Shown here: positions 1 through 10,306 of the stretch, piece after piece
Layout: each line of letters begins with the position of its first letter
Position numbering within the stretch: position 1 is the first letter of the stretch
DNA from: Physocladia obscura
Lineage: Eukaryota; Chytridiomycota; Chytridiomycetes; Chytridiales; Chytriomycetaceae
Direction of reading: 5' to 3'
Length of the DNA: 25,442 bases
Assembly (NCBI GenBank): GCA_027596945.1
Contig: JADGJH010000091.1
Coordinates: forward strand, 2,189-27,630
Translations under genes and position numbers: made by a program
The notes under the pieces: generated by a model
Seen by the model: the letters and a program-made list of their open reading frames with translations, nothing else
Told to the model about the DNA's origin: nothing
Database searches by the model: none

Positions 1-163
1 CCCAAAATTATTGATCCAACCCCCCCAAACTTGCGGTCCAACCCCTTATGCCAAACTGCCCCTCTAATACATTTTTTTTGTGTCAACCAAAAAAAAAAAA
101 AAAAAAAAAGAGAACAGAAAAATTAAATTTTTGAACAGCGAGGTAAGCGATTTTAACTATACT
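1..163. other. 3' flank with homopolymers
   Basis: No gene is visible. The stretch has a C-rich start, a T8 run and an A21 run at 89-109. It lies downstream of the minus-strand UBE2T-like gene, so part of it may be its 3' untranslated region. Homopolymer lengths may be inexact. Confidence 0.5.
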
Positions 164-1282
164 TTATTTTGATTTTTTTCCCTTTCCCCCATTCATTCCC
201 AGTCCAAGGCGTTTTTTACTGCCGCCAAGCCTCAAAGGTTCTGGCACAGAAATTTCAGATAATATTGGCCTTGTCGTTGCTTTTGGGTTTGTGATATTGT
301 CAAATTGAGCCACTGTTTTCAATTCACTCTTATCTGATGCCTGAAATAACTCGGAATTTGTAGGATTTTTAGCCATTTCAAAATCTTTCGCTTCTAGGGG
401 CTGGTTAGCTATAATTGGCGCAAAACAATCAAGATTATTTTGCCGTGTCTTTCCATAAAATATTTTCACCTTGATTATCAGGCTGTTTATCTGTAGCACT
501 ACTCTCAACAGTTGCATTTGACTTCATTGCGTGTTGCTTTGTAGATTGTTGTGCATTTTTAAAATACGACTGGTGGTTGTTTTTGAATTCTTCAGCCTGC
601 ATTTTTTATGATAGATCGTTAGAGCCACTAAAATTTCAATAATCGCACTATATCATGCTCAAGCGGGTCGTCCGGATTTGGTTCTGCCATAAGAAGCCGG
701 ATAGCAGCAAACACGGTGTTGAGATTCATTTTCGGACTCCAGCACCCCTGAATATACAAAAAGACTTTATTCATTAATGCAAAGTTATGGTTTTCGAAAT
801 ATATCGGGAAGGTACTTTTGGTGGCATTTTAAGAATATCACTACATATCCTTCCAGCAGAGTCAATATTTGGATGGTAGATTTGCGTTAAGAAAATAACT
901 TTTGGAGGATCGAAAGGGTATCTGATTCGTATGTTGAGGAGCTTTTTTGACGAATGGATTTTTCAAACCTGTCCGATAATTGAGCAGCCAGACGGAACAC
1001 GCCATGCTCGTACGGAGATCCTTCGGGACCATCAATCTCTAATATGAACGAACGAATTACGATTTCAAAATGTTGATGGTATATCGTTGTACGGAATACC
1101 GGCTTTGAAGGAAAGGATGTTTTCGTCAGTTTGCCAAGCCGTTACGCCAAACGCAGGTTCTGCAAATATGAACACATCGTTCACTTAGTCAGCAGTAAAA
1201 TCATAAACCATCTAATCTGTCCGAAACCTGTTGCCAGAAGAAGAGCTTCGCGTTTAATTCGTGTTGCTGCAATTCCGTTCAT
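164..1282 (-). CDS. UBE2T: UBE2T/FANCT-like ubiquitin-conjugating enzyme E2
   Basis: Seven exons on the minus strand join in phase: 1282-1228, 1159-1100, 1038-969, 921-816, 747-649, 596-470, 408-164 (introns 47-68 nt, all GT-AG), giving 253 aa. The UBC fold runs from about residue 5 to 150: HPN motif at 78-80, predicted catalytic Cys88 in GRIC, and EPNPDDPL near its end. The N-terminus (IKRE...LATEP) and the stretch after the core (EEFKNN...FKNAQQ) match UBE2T rather than generic E2s. UBE2T (FANCT) works with the E3 ligase FANCL to monoubiquitinate FANCD2/FANCI in crosslink repair; that role is inferred from family membership. The C-terminal ~100 residues are polar and end in a Lys/Gly-rich tail (GGKGKKSK). 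The ATG at 1282 begins exon 1 and aligns with the family start. A divergent gene starts 68 bp away. Confidence 0.93.
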
Positions 1283-1350
1283 TCACGAAAATGTTTCCCA
1301 ATCAATTGAAAATCGCTTTCAAATCGCTCGCGATCCAAAACTTTCGAAAA
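1283..1350. promoter_or_regulatory. Shared divergent promoter region, UBE2T-like / ECM4-like
   Basis: Only 68 bp separate the start codons of two divergently transcribed genes. Both promoters must therefore lie here or inside the flanking first exons. I see no clear TATA box. This is inferred from the layout; no transcript evidence is available. Confidence 0.5.
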
Positions 1351-2599
1351 ATGACAACGGCAGCTCCAGCACACGGAATGTGAGAGTTTCTTACACAAAT
1401 AGAGTTCCTGTTTTTTTGTTGCTTATTCTGCGCCAAATTCACAGCGCTCCTTGGGCCAGCGCTGATGGCGAATTCAGACGCCAAGTTTCCTCCTTCAGAG
1501 ATTTTGTTAAACAAACTGGCCGATTTACCCCAGAAAAAAACCGTTACCATTTGTACATTTCACTTGCCTGGTTTGTGCTTATTTCAATCCTCCTCTCATG
1601 CATTTGTTGATTGCTATTCGCTTATCACTGAATTTACCGTGTCTGCTTTCCAGTCCTTGGGCACACAGAACTCTCATTGTTCGCAACTTGAAGGGCCTTG
1701 AAGATGTAATCGGCCTTTCCGTTGTTGATCACCATATGACAAAAGAAGGCTGGCACTTTAGTGAACCAGAAACAACTCCTGGCGCGATTCTCGACACAGT
1801 CAAGTGCGTTTATTTTTCTTTATCAAACAAAGACAGGTTATTTATGTTTTTGGTAGCCATGCTGCGTTCATCAAAGAGATTTACTACAAAGCCAACAAGG
1901 ATTTCGTTGGCAGATTCACAGTCCCAGTTTTATGGGATAAAAAAGAGCAAACCATTGTCAACAATGAGAGCTCAGAAATTATTCGCATGTTTAATAGCGA
2001 GTTTAATGCATTGTGGGTGCCTTTTTTTTTTTTTTTTTTTCATAAAAAAAGAGAAAATAATTTCCCTCGAAAATAGTTCTGATAAGCCTGAGTTGGATTT
2101 CTACCCCATGCCACTACGTCCTGAAATTGACGCAATCAACGAATGGATTTACGACCAGATTAACAATGGTGTATACAAATCTGGCTTTGCAACAACACAA
2201 GAAGCTTATGAAAAGAATGTCAAAATTCTCTTCCAAGCTCTCGACCGCGTCGAAACGCATCTTACAACCGGAAATAAGCACTACTTGATTGGAAACCAGC
2301 TTACTGAAGCCGATATTCGCCTTTTCACAACGATTGTGCGTTTTGATCCTGTTTATCACGGTCACTTCAAGTGTAACATCAAAACAATTTCGCACGACTA
2401 CCCACATATTCTCAAATGGCTGAGAAGAATTTATCAAACGCCGAAAATTGCCGACACTGTTAATTTGACGCATATCAAGGCCCATTATTATGTGTCTCAC
2501 CTTAACATTAACCCAACTGCGATTATTGGTATTTGGAATGGGCCAGTTTTGGATTTTCCAATCATTGCTGAAGAAGATGCGAAAGAAACTCATGCGTAG
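1351..2599 (+). CDS. ECM4: Xi-class glutathione S-transferase / glutathionyl-hydroquinone reductase (ECM4-like)
   Basis: Five exons: 1351-1379, 1445-1570, 1654-1798, 1837-2012, 2077-2599, giving 332 aa. Exon 1 encodes only nine codons plus two bases; its junction yields the family start (W-A-S-A-D-G-E-F-R-R). The thioredoxin-fold domain carries the catalytic motif CPWAHR with Cys52, itself formed across an intron. It is followed by VPVLWDKK, IVNNESSEIIRM and a helical C-terminal domain (INEWIYDQINNGVY, LTEADIRLF). These are hallmarks of Xi-class enzymes, which use glutathione to reduce glutathionyl-(hydro)quinones. The third intron is ambiguous: 1799-1836 (38 nt) keeps phase, but 1804-1832 (29 nt) would also, adding three codons. 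The last intron (2013-2076) begins just before a T19 tract. The stop is TAG at 2597-2599. Confidence 0.92.
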
Positions 2600-2651
2600 T
2601 CTGGGTTGGAGATGGTTTTTGTTCAGAAAAGCTTTTTAATTTTTTTTCAAA

Positions 2652-4889
2652 ATGCTGTCAGCAAAAAAAATCGAGATTAATGAATGGCAGATTGACTTGT
2701 CAGACATACATGCGCAATTCTTTGTGCACACACTATCAAATTTCGATATAGTGATTGTCGTTGATGGAGCTTCGGTTGTTGACACCGACAAAGAAGTTAA
2801 GTTCATTCATAAGATCAAGTAGCTGTTCAAAAACGTTGGGGTCATCAAAAATGCGGAAATGCAAATGGATCCGGAAACGGGTAAATCTAAGGGGTGAGTT
2901 TCTAATTTCTTACTTTCAATTTTAATTTTTGTTAATATTACACAGATATCTCTTTATCGAATTCGAAACTCCTGCCCAAGCTTCTGCTGCCATTCTTGCT
3001 TACGACAACTTTAAGTTTGGCTCACACCACACACTGTCAGTCAACGCATTTGACGATATTGAATCTTTTGCAAACGTTCCGGAAACATATTCCCCACCAG
3101 TTATTGAGCCATTTACCGAAAAACCTCACTTGCGCAGTTGGTTGAAAAATAAGCTGGCTAGAGATCAATTCGTTTTAATGAAAGGCGAAGATACTGTGCG
3201 TTTTTTTGGTAGCTTTTATTGCAATTTTTATTTTGAGATTCCTTTCCAATATTTTGTATGCAGTATACTGGAACAATAAAAACGAAGCACCCGATCTCGT
3301 CCATTCAAGAAAACATTGGTCTGATATGTATGTTTCATGGCTGAAAGGATCGTACTTTGCCACATTCCATAAATAGGAAATTGTTTTGTGGGGCAGTCCA
3401 GAATTCGAAATAATTGCACGCTTTGCCCACGCGAACGTCAAGCAGATTGATTTTCACCTGACGAGAAATACCTCATTACGTGGTCGCATGACCCTTCTTA
3501 TACCAACAGATGAACATCACCATATTATCGTTTGGGATATTCTGTCAGCTGCGTTCATTTCCAGTCAGTGCCTCCGCAATGGAAAAATAAGATCTGGGGA
3601 AAGTGACAGCAACTATGGCGGGACCTTGTGCAACTGTCAAAATCGACTGGCCATTTTTTATGGAGTCATGACTCAAAATACATTGCCAGAATGACTCCTG
3701 GGCCAGATGGGTCTCTTGAACAAAAAAAGTATCAAAATCGAGAATGTTCAAGCCTTTGAGTGGTCGCCCACTGAAAATGTGATTTCTTATTGGAAACCTG
3801 AGCCGGACGTTGGAAATATTCCTGCCTGTGTCACGCTGATGAAGCTACCCCACCGTGAAATCGTAAGAACGAAAAACTTGTTCAATGTTGTGAATGCACA
3901 ACTTGCGTGGCAGTCGGCAGGAAATATCTTCTTGTGCGCGTTGAGAGATCCACTTCAAAAACCCAACGAAGGCATAATTTGGAAGTTTTCCGAAAGAAGG
4001 AAAAGGATGTTCGAGTTGATGTTATAGAACTAAATGCCACTGAGAAGATCACTGGAGTATTCTGGGAGCCAAATGGAGATCGCTTTGCTCTAATTGGTTT
4101 CGAAGGTACTGCAAAAATTAACAGTCACTTCTATGAAAGGAATGCTGCACCGCCAGCCGGAAAAAAGAACTATCCAACTATCAGCGCAATCCTTGGGGGT
4201 GCCAGGTTTCTCAAAACACTTGATCGTAAAGGAATCAATCAAGTTGTTTGGTCTCCAAAGGGTAGAATCGCTGTTTTGGCTGGTGTTCGCGCATTCCAAG
4301 GAGGTTGGTATTATTTCCCTTTTTTCTTTAACTGATGACTTTTTGTAGATATTGAGTTCTGGGATTTGACTATGCTTGCAGCTGGTAATCATTACACATG
4401 TACTGATCTCGAATGGGACCCAACAGGCGTTACTTGATATCTTCTGTTTCATGCTGGAGAGTTCAACAAGATCCAGGATTCACTCTTTGGTCTTGTGTGG
4501 GAACTGAACTTGCTAAGCAATCGATTCCAATGTTCAAGCAAATTTTGTAGCGTCCACGCCCGCCAACTCCACTTACGGGTGGAAAACAGAAGACTGTTAA
4601 AAAGAACTTTAAGGAGATTAGTAAGCAATTTGATATTTTTGATGCTAAGAAGAATACCAAATTGGATAAGGCGGTTGTTGAAAAGCGCAGAGGCTTGTGA
4701 AGTGAATGGGTGTCATATCGCCGTCGTTGCTACGAAGATTGGCTTAAAGAGTCGGATTTGCACAATGAAATTCTTGGAATCGATGGCACGTCAGATTCTC
4801 GTACTCAAGAAATTGAGGAATACGTGGATGAAATCATTGAAGAAATTGAAGAAGTTGTTCTCAACAATGACGATGGAGTGAACGATTAA
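2652..4889 (+). pseudogene. EIF3B: Decayed copy of translation initiation factor eIF3 subunit b
   Basis: The full length of eIF3b (PRT1) is recognisable: an N-terminal RRM (IVVDGASVVD, then YLFIEFETPAQA after an intron), the WD40/beta-propeller region (LRSWLKNKLARDQFV, GPCATVKIDWPFF, VQAFEWSPTENVISYW, NLFNVV) and the acidic C-terminal helix region (EWVSYRRRCYEDWL). Three intron positions remain, at 2894-2945, about 3200-3265, and 4304-4348, so this is a duplicated gene and not a retrocopy. It cannot encode the protein. In-frame stops lie at 2820 (TAG), 3374 (TAG, where family members have Gln), 4548 (TAG, where they have Trp) and 4698 (TGA). At least seven reading-frame changes lie between about 3450 and 4430, with about eight codons missing near 3705. 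eIF3b is essential, so an intact copy is expected elsewhere. The start lies 52 bp after the ECM4-like stop. Sequencing error is less likely because neighbouring genes are clean. Confidence 0.88.
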
Positions 4890-4923
4890 ATTAAATTTTC
4901 TTCTTGAATTGTCAAATTTTTCT

Positions 4924-5448
4924 ATGTCAACGATTTCTGCTAGTGTTGCTGGTTCTACCCAACAAGAAATTGCTAACACGTACCTTCGCAAACACAATAT
5001 TCCCGAAACTTTGCAGCACATATTGACAGCACTGCTGCATCAGCGACCAGATGATCCCAAAAAATTCATCGTCAAAAAACTGGAAGATGCGAAAAGTGCA
5101 AAAGTATATGAAAACAACTTTTTTTATAAACACGCAAACTTATCAAGTAAATGTGCGCAGGCACGTGGACAATCTATTATTGTATTCTCAAAGGAAAATT
5201 TGGTTGCGTTGTTCAAAGTGTTCGATATAACGGGAAAAGGCCATATCACGCTAGAACAGTATAAGTCTGCAATGTTTGACATAGGGGCAAAGGAATACAA
5301 TGAAAAACCAGCTGGTTACGAAAAAGACAGAATTATGCAAGACGAATTTGTCAACAATGCGTAAGTCGTTCATTAAAATAAATTTTGTTCCATTAAGTTA
5401 TCCAATTCTAGCTTCACAAGTCTTTTAAAAGTTACCAAAAAGAGCTAG
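4924..5448 (+). CDS. EFCAB10: EFCAB10-like EF-hand protein with DPY-30/RIIa-type N-terminus
   Basis: Three exons (4924-5103, 5161-5360, 5412-5448) join in phase to 138 aa. Residues ~13-55 (EIANTYLRKHNI...LLHQRPDDPKKFI) resemble the DPY-30/RIIa dimerisation-docking fold. Residues ~70-105 form one degenerate EF-hand (LFKVFDITGKGHITLEQY). That order and size match EFCAB10, a small protein found mainly in ciliated organisms; similar docking domains occur in radial-spoke and sheath proteins. Its exact role is not established from sequence. The first intron (57 nt) is a multiple of three and has no stop, so an unspliced form would stay in frame. The stop is TAG at 5446-5448. The calaxin-like gene starts 95 bp downstream on the same strand. 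Confidence 0.8.
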
Positions 5449-5543
5449 GGCCTTTGATTTTTACTATTATTTCTAATAAATACTTGTTTAATTTGACGAA
5501 GAGATTTTCCGAAAAAAGTTGCCTCAAAAACCGAAAATCCCAA

Positions 5544-6537
5544 ATGGCTACCAGGATGGCTACAGAAGACTTACTAAAAGCAACGAACTGTCAGCATTTT
5601 TTGTCCGTTTTCCTATTTCATGACTCATCATAAATGTGATCTGCTACCGACAGTCAACAGACTTGAACTTGAGACTTTGACCCGTCACTTCACAGAGCTT
5701 GCAGTTCAGATGGATAAAATTGATCGTTCCCGTTTCAGAGATTTACTAGCAGACACTTTTGGTGTTGATGATTCGTTGCTCATGGATAGAGGTTTTTTGC
5801 AATCCGTTGTTGGCCTACAACAGCTAATTCATCAATCAATTTCAGTATTTCGCTGTTTCGACACAGATGCCGATAATTATATTTCATTTGATGAGTTTAT
5901 GAAAGGAATGTCTGTATTTCTCAAGGGTCGCAGAGAGGAGCGATTGAAATGTATCAAAACAATTGACAGTGAGGAACCAACTAACAAAAGAAAAAAATTT
6001 TAATTGACAGTTTGCTTTCGCGTGTATGATTTGAACGGCGACCGGTACATTTCCAAAGAAGAAATGTTCCAAATGCTTAAAAATTGTCTTGTGAAGGGGG
6101 CCGAAGAAGACGAAGACGGGGTGAAAGATTTGGTTGACTTAGTTTTGAAAAAGTTGGACGAGGATCGTGACGGAAGAGTAAGCGAGGCAGATTGGAACGG
6201 AGCAATTGATAAAGAAAGTCTGCTATTGGAGGCATTTGGGCAGTGTCTTCCAACAACTAAAGTAAGTTGATTTTTTCCTAAGAATTTATTATAAGTTTTT
6301 TTGAATTGCGGTATAAAGGTTTGCCACGCATTCATTGGATACGGCGTGGAAGAAGCAGATGCACAAAACAGCAAAGGACAGCACACATCAAATCGGCTCG
6401 AGCTGCCGGAAAAACCAACGGGAAACGCGGGCCCTCATCCGCCATCGAAACACGTACATGCTACAAAGAGAAACAGGCGAATCGTTGTTGCACCAGCTCC
6501 TGCCGCTGTGCCTAATTCGAAACAGCCTGGAAAATAA
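5544..6537 (+). CDS. CLXN: Calaxin-like axonemal calcium sensor (EFCAB1/CLXN/ODAD5)
   Basis: Five exons: 5544-5589, 5654-5791, 5846-5950, 6011-6261, 6319-6537, giving 252 aa. The first junction produces [13 protein letters not shown], which has the spacing of the calaxin N-terminal helix. EF-hands follow: loop 1 D67-x-D69-x-D71...E78 after MDRVF; loop 2 D103-x-N105-x-D107...E114 ([15 protein letters not shown]); loop 3 D146-x-D148-x-D150, with Asp157 in place of the usual last Glu. The core ends with [11 protein letters not shown], as in calaxin. Calaxin binds the outer dynein arm docking complex and tunes dynein with calcium. The last exon adds a ~72-residue basic, Pro-rich tail. An alternative start is Met5 (5556). 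The start and first intron are the least certain parts. An AATAAA-like signal overlaps the stop. Confidence 0.87.
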
Positions 6538-7350
6538 AATCGCACGATTATATTTATTTCGCCATTATTTGTTTTTGAATTTATTTTATCGTTTTTTATT
6601 TCTCTTATTTAAATGCTGCTGCGGGAAAAAAATTAATCGGAGCGATTATGCCGCATACCAGCGCTCGCAATAATGTTTTGCAACTTACTTATCACGATCT
6701 ATAAAATAATATGCTGATGAAACTCTACATGATAGATGTGTTATATTTGACAAGACAACAAGCTCCTTATTGTATTGGTACAAATTTTGTGGTACTGTAA
6801 ACACTCTTCCAACCCCTTCTCCCTTTTTATAACCAATTTTTTTTCAATAAGCTTGACTTTTTTCCCGCCAGTTTCATGGAAAACCAGTTTTTATCTCAGA
6901 GTGAAGAGGAGTTTGAACGCATAACATCAGGGCATATATTTCTGATGCTTACTCAACCTTTGACCATAAAAGTTTAACCAAGCGATCATTGTAACTTGAC
7001 AGAAATATGCAACATCGAAGCCGAAACTCAGATCATATTAAAGATTTTGCAATCGCCAACGGGCGGTCCAAGTTCAACAAGTGCCTTTCGATGGAATTTG
7101 TTTTCATAGGCGCTAAAACTGTTTTCGGGACCTTGCTTTCAATTCTATTCAATATACGCATGTTCAGTTAATTTTACAAGCATTATTTGGTTATGTCAAT
7201 TACTGTGGAATCCATGAAAATTTGAAAAGTTTCAGGGTTAATGCTCATATTATACAGAAACCTACGAAACATTTCTTTACGACAAAAACAAAATATCAAA
7301 TCAAATAGTTGGTGGGAATTAACTATTTCTTTGGACAATTTTGTTTTTAT
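6538..7350. other. Gene-poor interval between calaxin-like and PH-protein genes
   Basis: No gene is convincing. A TTTCCCGCC motif (E2F/MBF-like core) lies at about 6861-6869, just before an ATG at 6877 that opens a 34-codon frame rich in Gln/Glu. Around 6990-7110 there is a second short frame (EICNIEAETQIILKIL). These could be exons of a small unrecognised gene, but I found no phase-consistent joining. The rest is AT-rich with no repeat. Confidence 0.4.
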
Positions 7351-10306
7351 TTACTCTTTTTGATGAAGTTCGTTTCGTTCATTTTTTAATTTTTCAATTT
7401 GTTTTAATAAAACTGTGATCCGATCATGCAAATCTTTTTCGAGCTCGTCAACAGCATTTGATATTGGTTGAATACTTGGAAATTCATCTCTGAATTTTTT
7501 AAGATTTTCAATGTCTTCGTCGAGTCTATATTTTTCAACTTTTAGATTGCAAACAGTAGTTTCTAAAGTAGCCTTTTCCTTCAAAAGTTTTTCCAGATGC
7601 TCTGAAAATTTTTCCTGCCGTACCATCCAAGTTTCCTTCATATCAGACACAAAATTTTCAAATAGGTTGGAAGTTTCATGTTTCGAAAGAATAGAATCTA
7701 AACGAGACTCAAATTCAAAACTCGACACATTATGTGTTGCGGCAAAGCTATTTGAACTTGCGAACTTCCGTTCCAATTGTTCAACAGCATGAATTCCTTG
7801 TTGAATCAGTTTTAAAGTTTCATGATTTCTTGTCATCCAAACTTCAATCAAATCTTGCCGAGCAGACAATTCTCTCGAGTTGCGGGACAAATGACTGTCC
7901 AAATTTGCAAGAGACTCCAAGAGTAGGTTATTCATTGCACGATTATTAACGCTACTATCAATATTGATAGTCGACTCTGTAACTTCAACAGGGCATTTAC
8001 TTTTATCAGGCAACAGTGCGTATAGAGGTGCAATCAATTCAGAAATCGCATCTTGAATATTTTTAATCATATCTTTATCATCGTGATTGAGAACAGCAGA
8101 ATGACTCAAAGATTTCTGTAATTTTTCTGTTACAAGAGTGACAAGCCGGCATTGTGACTTGTTGACAAAGTCAATCACTTCAGCAATCTGAAAAATAACA
8201 AATTATTTGCGAAGACTCAAATTTCTTATCTTACATTTTCTCGCTTTTCATTGAGAAATTCAGGATTTGAGAATTCGGTGGATGCAGAACTTTGGAAAGA
8301 AGTGGATATAACATTTTTTATGGCTTCTGAACGACCATCTTGGCTAAAAATTTCATCCAGTTTACCTACAATACAATTTTGGATCATTTCAATTATTTTG
8401 TTTCTGGTTGAGCTTCCCTCATCTTCAATGACTTTCAAAATTTTCGTGTGATTTTCGGCATTTTCTTTTTGTTGTTCATATTTGGTGGCCCTGAAATTTA
8501 TAGCTCCTTCTGCTGCAATAGCAAGCAACGAACCCATATCATTTGCAATACTTTCCAACTCGGAAACTTTTTCGTCTTGTTTATTGCTCAAGGCTTCAAC
8601 TGAACTACGCAGAAAGGATATATCATCTTTCCATCCAACAACTTCATGCACCATTTTTCCAATACGAGAAGTACGCATTTCCATACTTTCCGTCAGTTCA
8701 ACAATTGCGTTTTCAATTTCTGTAAAAGCCAATTTTGGCAGTTGAGTAATGTCCTCTGCTGAATTTGTTTCATTAATGGATTGGTTTAAAGGTGCTGAAT
8801 TGGTTTCATTAACGGATTGGGTATTTAAACGTGCTGAATTTGCGGTCCATATTGCCTCAAGAATTTTCGATAGCTTTGAATCGATAAAAGATACCAAGAA
8901 ATTATTTCCGGTTGAATCGTTCTTCTGATTTGATTTATTTGAGTCAATGTCGCAGCTCTTTTGCTTTTTTTCTTGCTGCTGCCCTTTGTTGCCATCTTGC
9001 TGAATTTTAAATGTTGTTAGCTGTTTTTCCAAATCTACTACTCGCTCTTGCGATTCTTTGAGTTGACTTTGCAGTTTTTCAATTTCAATAAGCTCAGAAC
9101 CACCTTGAGACATTTCGTTTTCATTTTTTGTTGGGATTGAACAGGGAATTGTTTCTTGGCATTTATCTTCGTTTTTAAATTCTGTATTTTTGTAGCACAT
9201 GAGGGAAAGTGCTTGTATCCATGCATTTCTTTCACTCAATATTTCGCATGAAAGAGTTGTGGCACTGGAATTGATTAAGAGGCTGAAACTATACAATGCA
9301 GTTTCATTTGTGTTATTCGCGAATGTTGTGGATATGTTTTGCATTACTGAGATTGACGATAGATATTGAAGGTCAATTACGTGGAATGGATGCATTTCCT
9401 TGAGAAAATTAAAGAGAATTCAATTCTATGTGATCGCGAAAAAAAATATTTATTTCTTACGGATGATGACTCGTAAAAATGAAGAATACCACTTCTCGAA
9501 ATTTGGCCATAGGTAGCAACGACGAAAGATTTTTCCCAAACTTTACTGGATGGCAAATGATGAAAAATCCAACCTTCTCTGGCGATCTAAAAAATAAATA
9601 CGAATTTAATAAACACGATTGAATGAGACAGCAAAATTACTTCCAGAGCTGACGGGCGTACATACTGGAAAATTTGTTCTTTTCGACGCATGTATGTAAT
9701 GGAGGAGGAAGTTGCGGCATTAGACAAATCCAAACTTGGGGCACTTTCACAAAAATAAGAAGAAAATTCATTGCCAACATAATTATCAGCAAATTGCAGA
9801 TATTCGTTATTTCTTGAAGGACTTGAGTCAGACGAGAAATAATTATGTCTGCTGAAATTGCTTTCATCATAGTCAGAACAAACTCCAATAGCTGAAATTT
9901 CGACCTCTTCACTGCTGCCAAAGTGATTCATTACTTTTTCAAGAGAAGCTTTTCCTGAAGCAGAGCGCCATTGAATTCTGTGAGGTTTTCCTTGAACGGT
10001 GTGTGTTGTGATTGTTGTTTTTATTGACCTTGTATCGAAATTGTCATTCTGATGGTGCTGAGAAGTTGCGCGTGTATAGTCCCATTCACTGTATTTTCCT
10101 CGCTCATTAGACACGGTAGACCTTACTGAGTGTATATCATCTTGCGCCCTGTCATAATATTTAAGAACAATTTCATTTAGTTTGGTGAAAAAATGTTCTG
10201 ACGTATGAACGTAAGATTGCTGGTTGTATTTTTGCCCATATTCTGAAGAATGGCGCGTTGGAGAAAGCTGTAATTGCTTATTTTTTAGCCAGCTGTGCAA
10301 TGACAT
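7351..10306 (-). CDS. PH-domain protein with long coiled-coil C-terminal half, unrecognised
   Basis: Four exons on the minus strand (10306-9641, 9586-9461, 9398-8235, 8187-7351; introns 54, 62 and 47 nt, all in phase) give 930 aa. Residues 1-222 are polar and Ser-rich. Residues ~223-330 look like a pleckstrin-homology domain: it opens with REGWIFHHLP...WEKSFVV, contains GILHFYES, and ends with the conserved Trp helix (ERNAWIQALSLM). The PH domain spans two introns. The rest is coiled-coil-like, with Lys/Glu-rich segments near 355-390 (EIEKLQSQLKESQERV) and at the C-terminus (~850-930). A short in-frame tandem repeat (NETNSAPLNQSI) sits between. The protein probably binds membrane phosphoinositides and acts as a scaffold; that is inference. 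I do not recognise an orthologue. No catalytic motif is visible. Confidence 0.85.
8758..8840 (-). repeat. Coding minisatellite in the PH-domain protein gene
   Basis: The unit beginning GCTGAATT(T/G)GTTTCATTAA occurs at 8758-8793 (36 nt) and 8794-8832 (39 nt), with a partial third copy at 8833-8840. Both full units are multiples of three, so the frame is kept. The units encode the near-repeat NETNSAPLNQS. Confidence 0.75.

Noticed and set aside
89..109. A21 run as evidence of a retrocopy tail
   Set aside because: The adjacent gene has six introns and lies in the wrong orientation for a tail; simple homopolymers are common in this sequence.
1131..1610. 159-codon plus-strand frame
   Set aside because: It overlaps UBE2T exons antisense and runs through an ECM4 intron; only its last part is real coding sequence.
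2114..2593. 159-codon minus-strand frame
   Set aside because: Antisense shadow of the long last exon of the ECM4-like gene.
2820..4700. Reassigned UAG/UGA codons in eIF3b
   Set aside because: Intact neighbours (ECM4-like and EFCAB10-like) end in TAG, the internal TAGs replace different residues (Gln, Trp), and frameshifts are also present. Decay explains it better.
5620..6003. Calaxin starting at the ATG at 5620
   Set aside because: That ATG lies in a predicted intron; splicing 5589 to 5654 restores the family N-terminal helix, and the frame then reads through another intron.
6990..7160. Transposase-like reading (FAIANGRSKFNKCLS)
   Set aside because: Too short, with no catalytic motif or neighbouring element features.
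7511..8745. Plus-strand frames antisense to the PH/coiled-coil gene
   Set aside because: Shadows caused by the low stop density opposite a Lys/Glu-rich coding strand.
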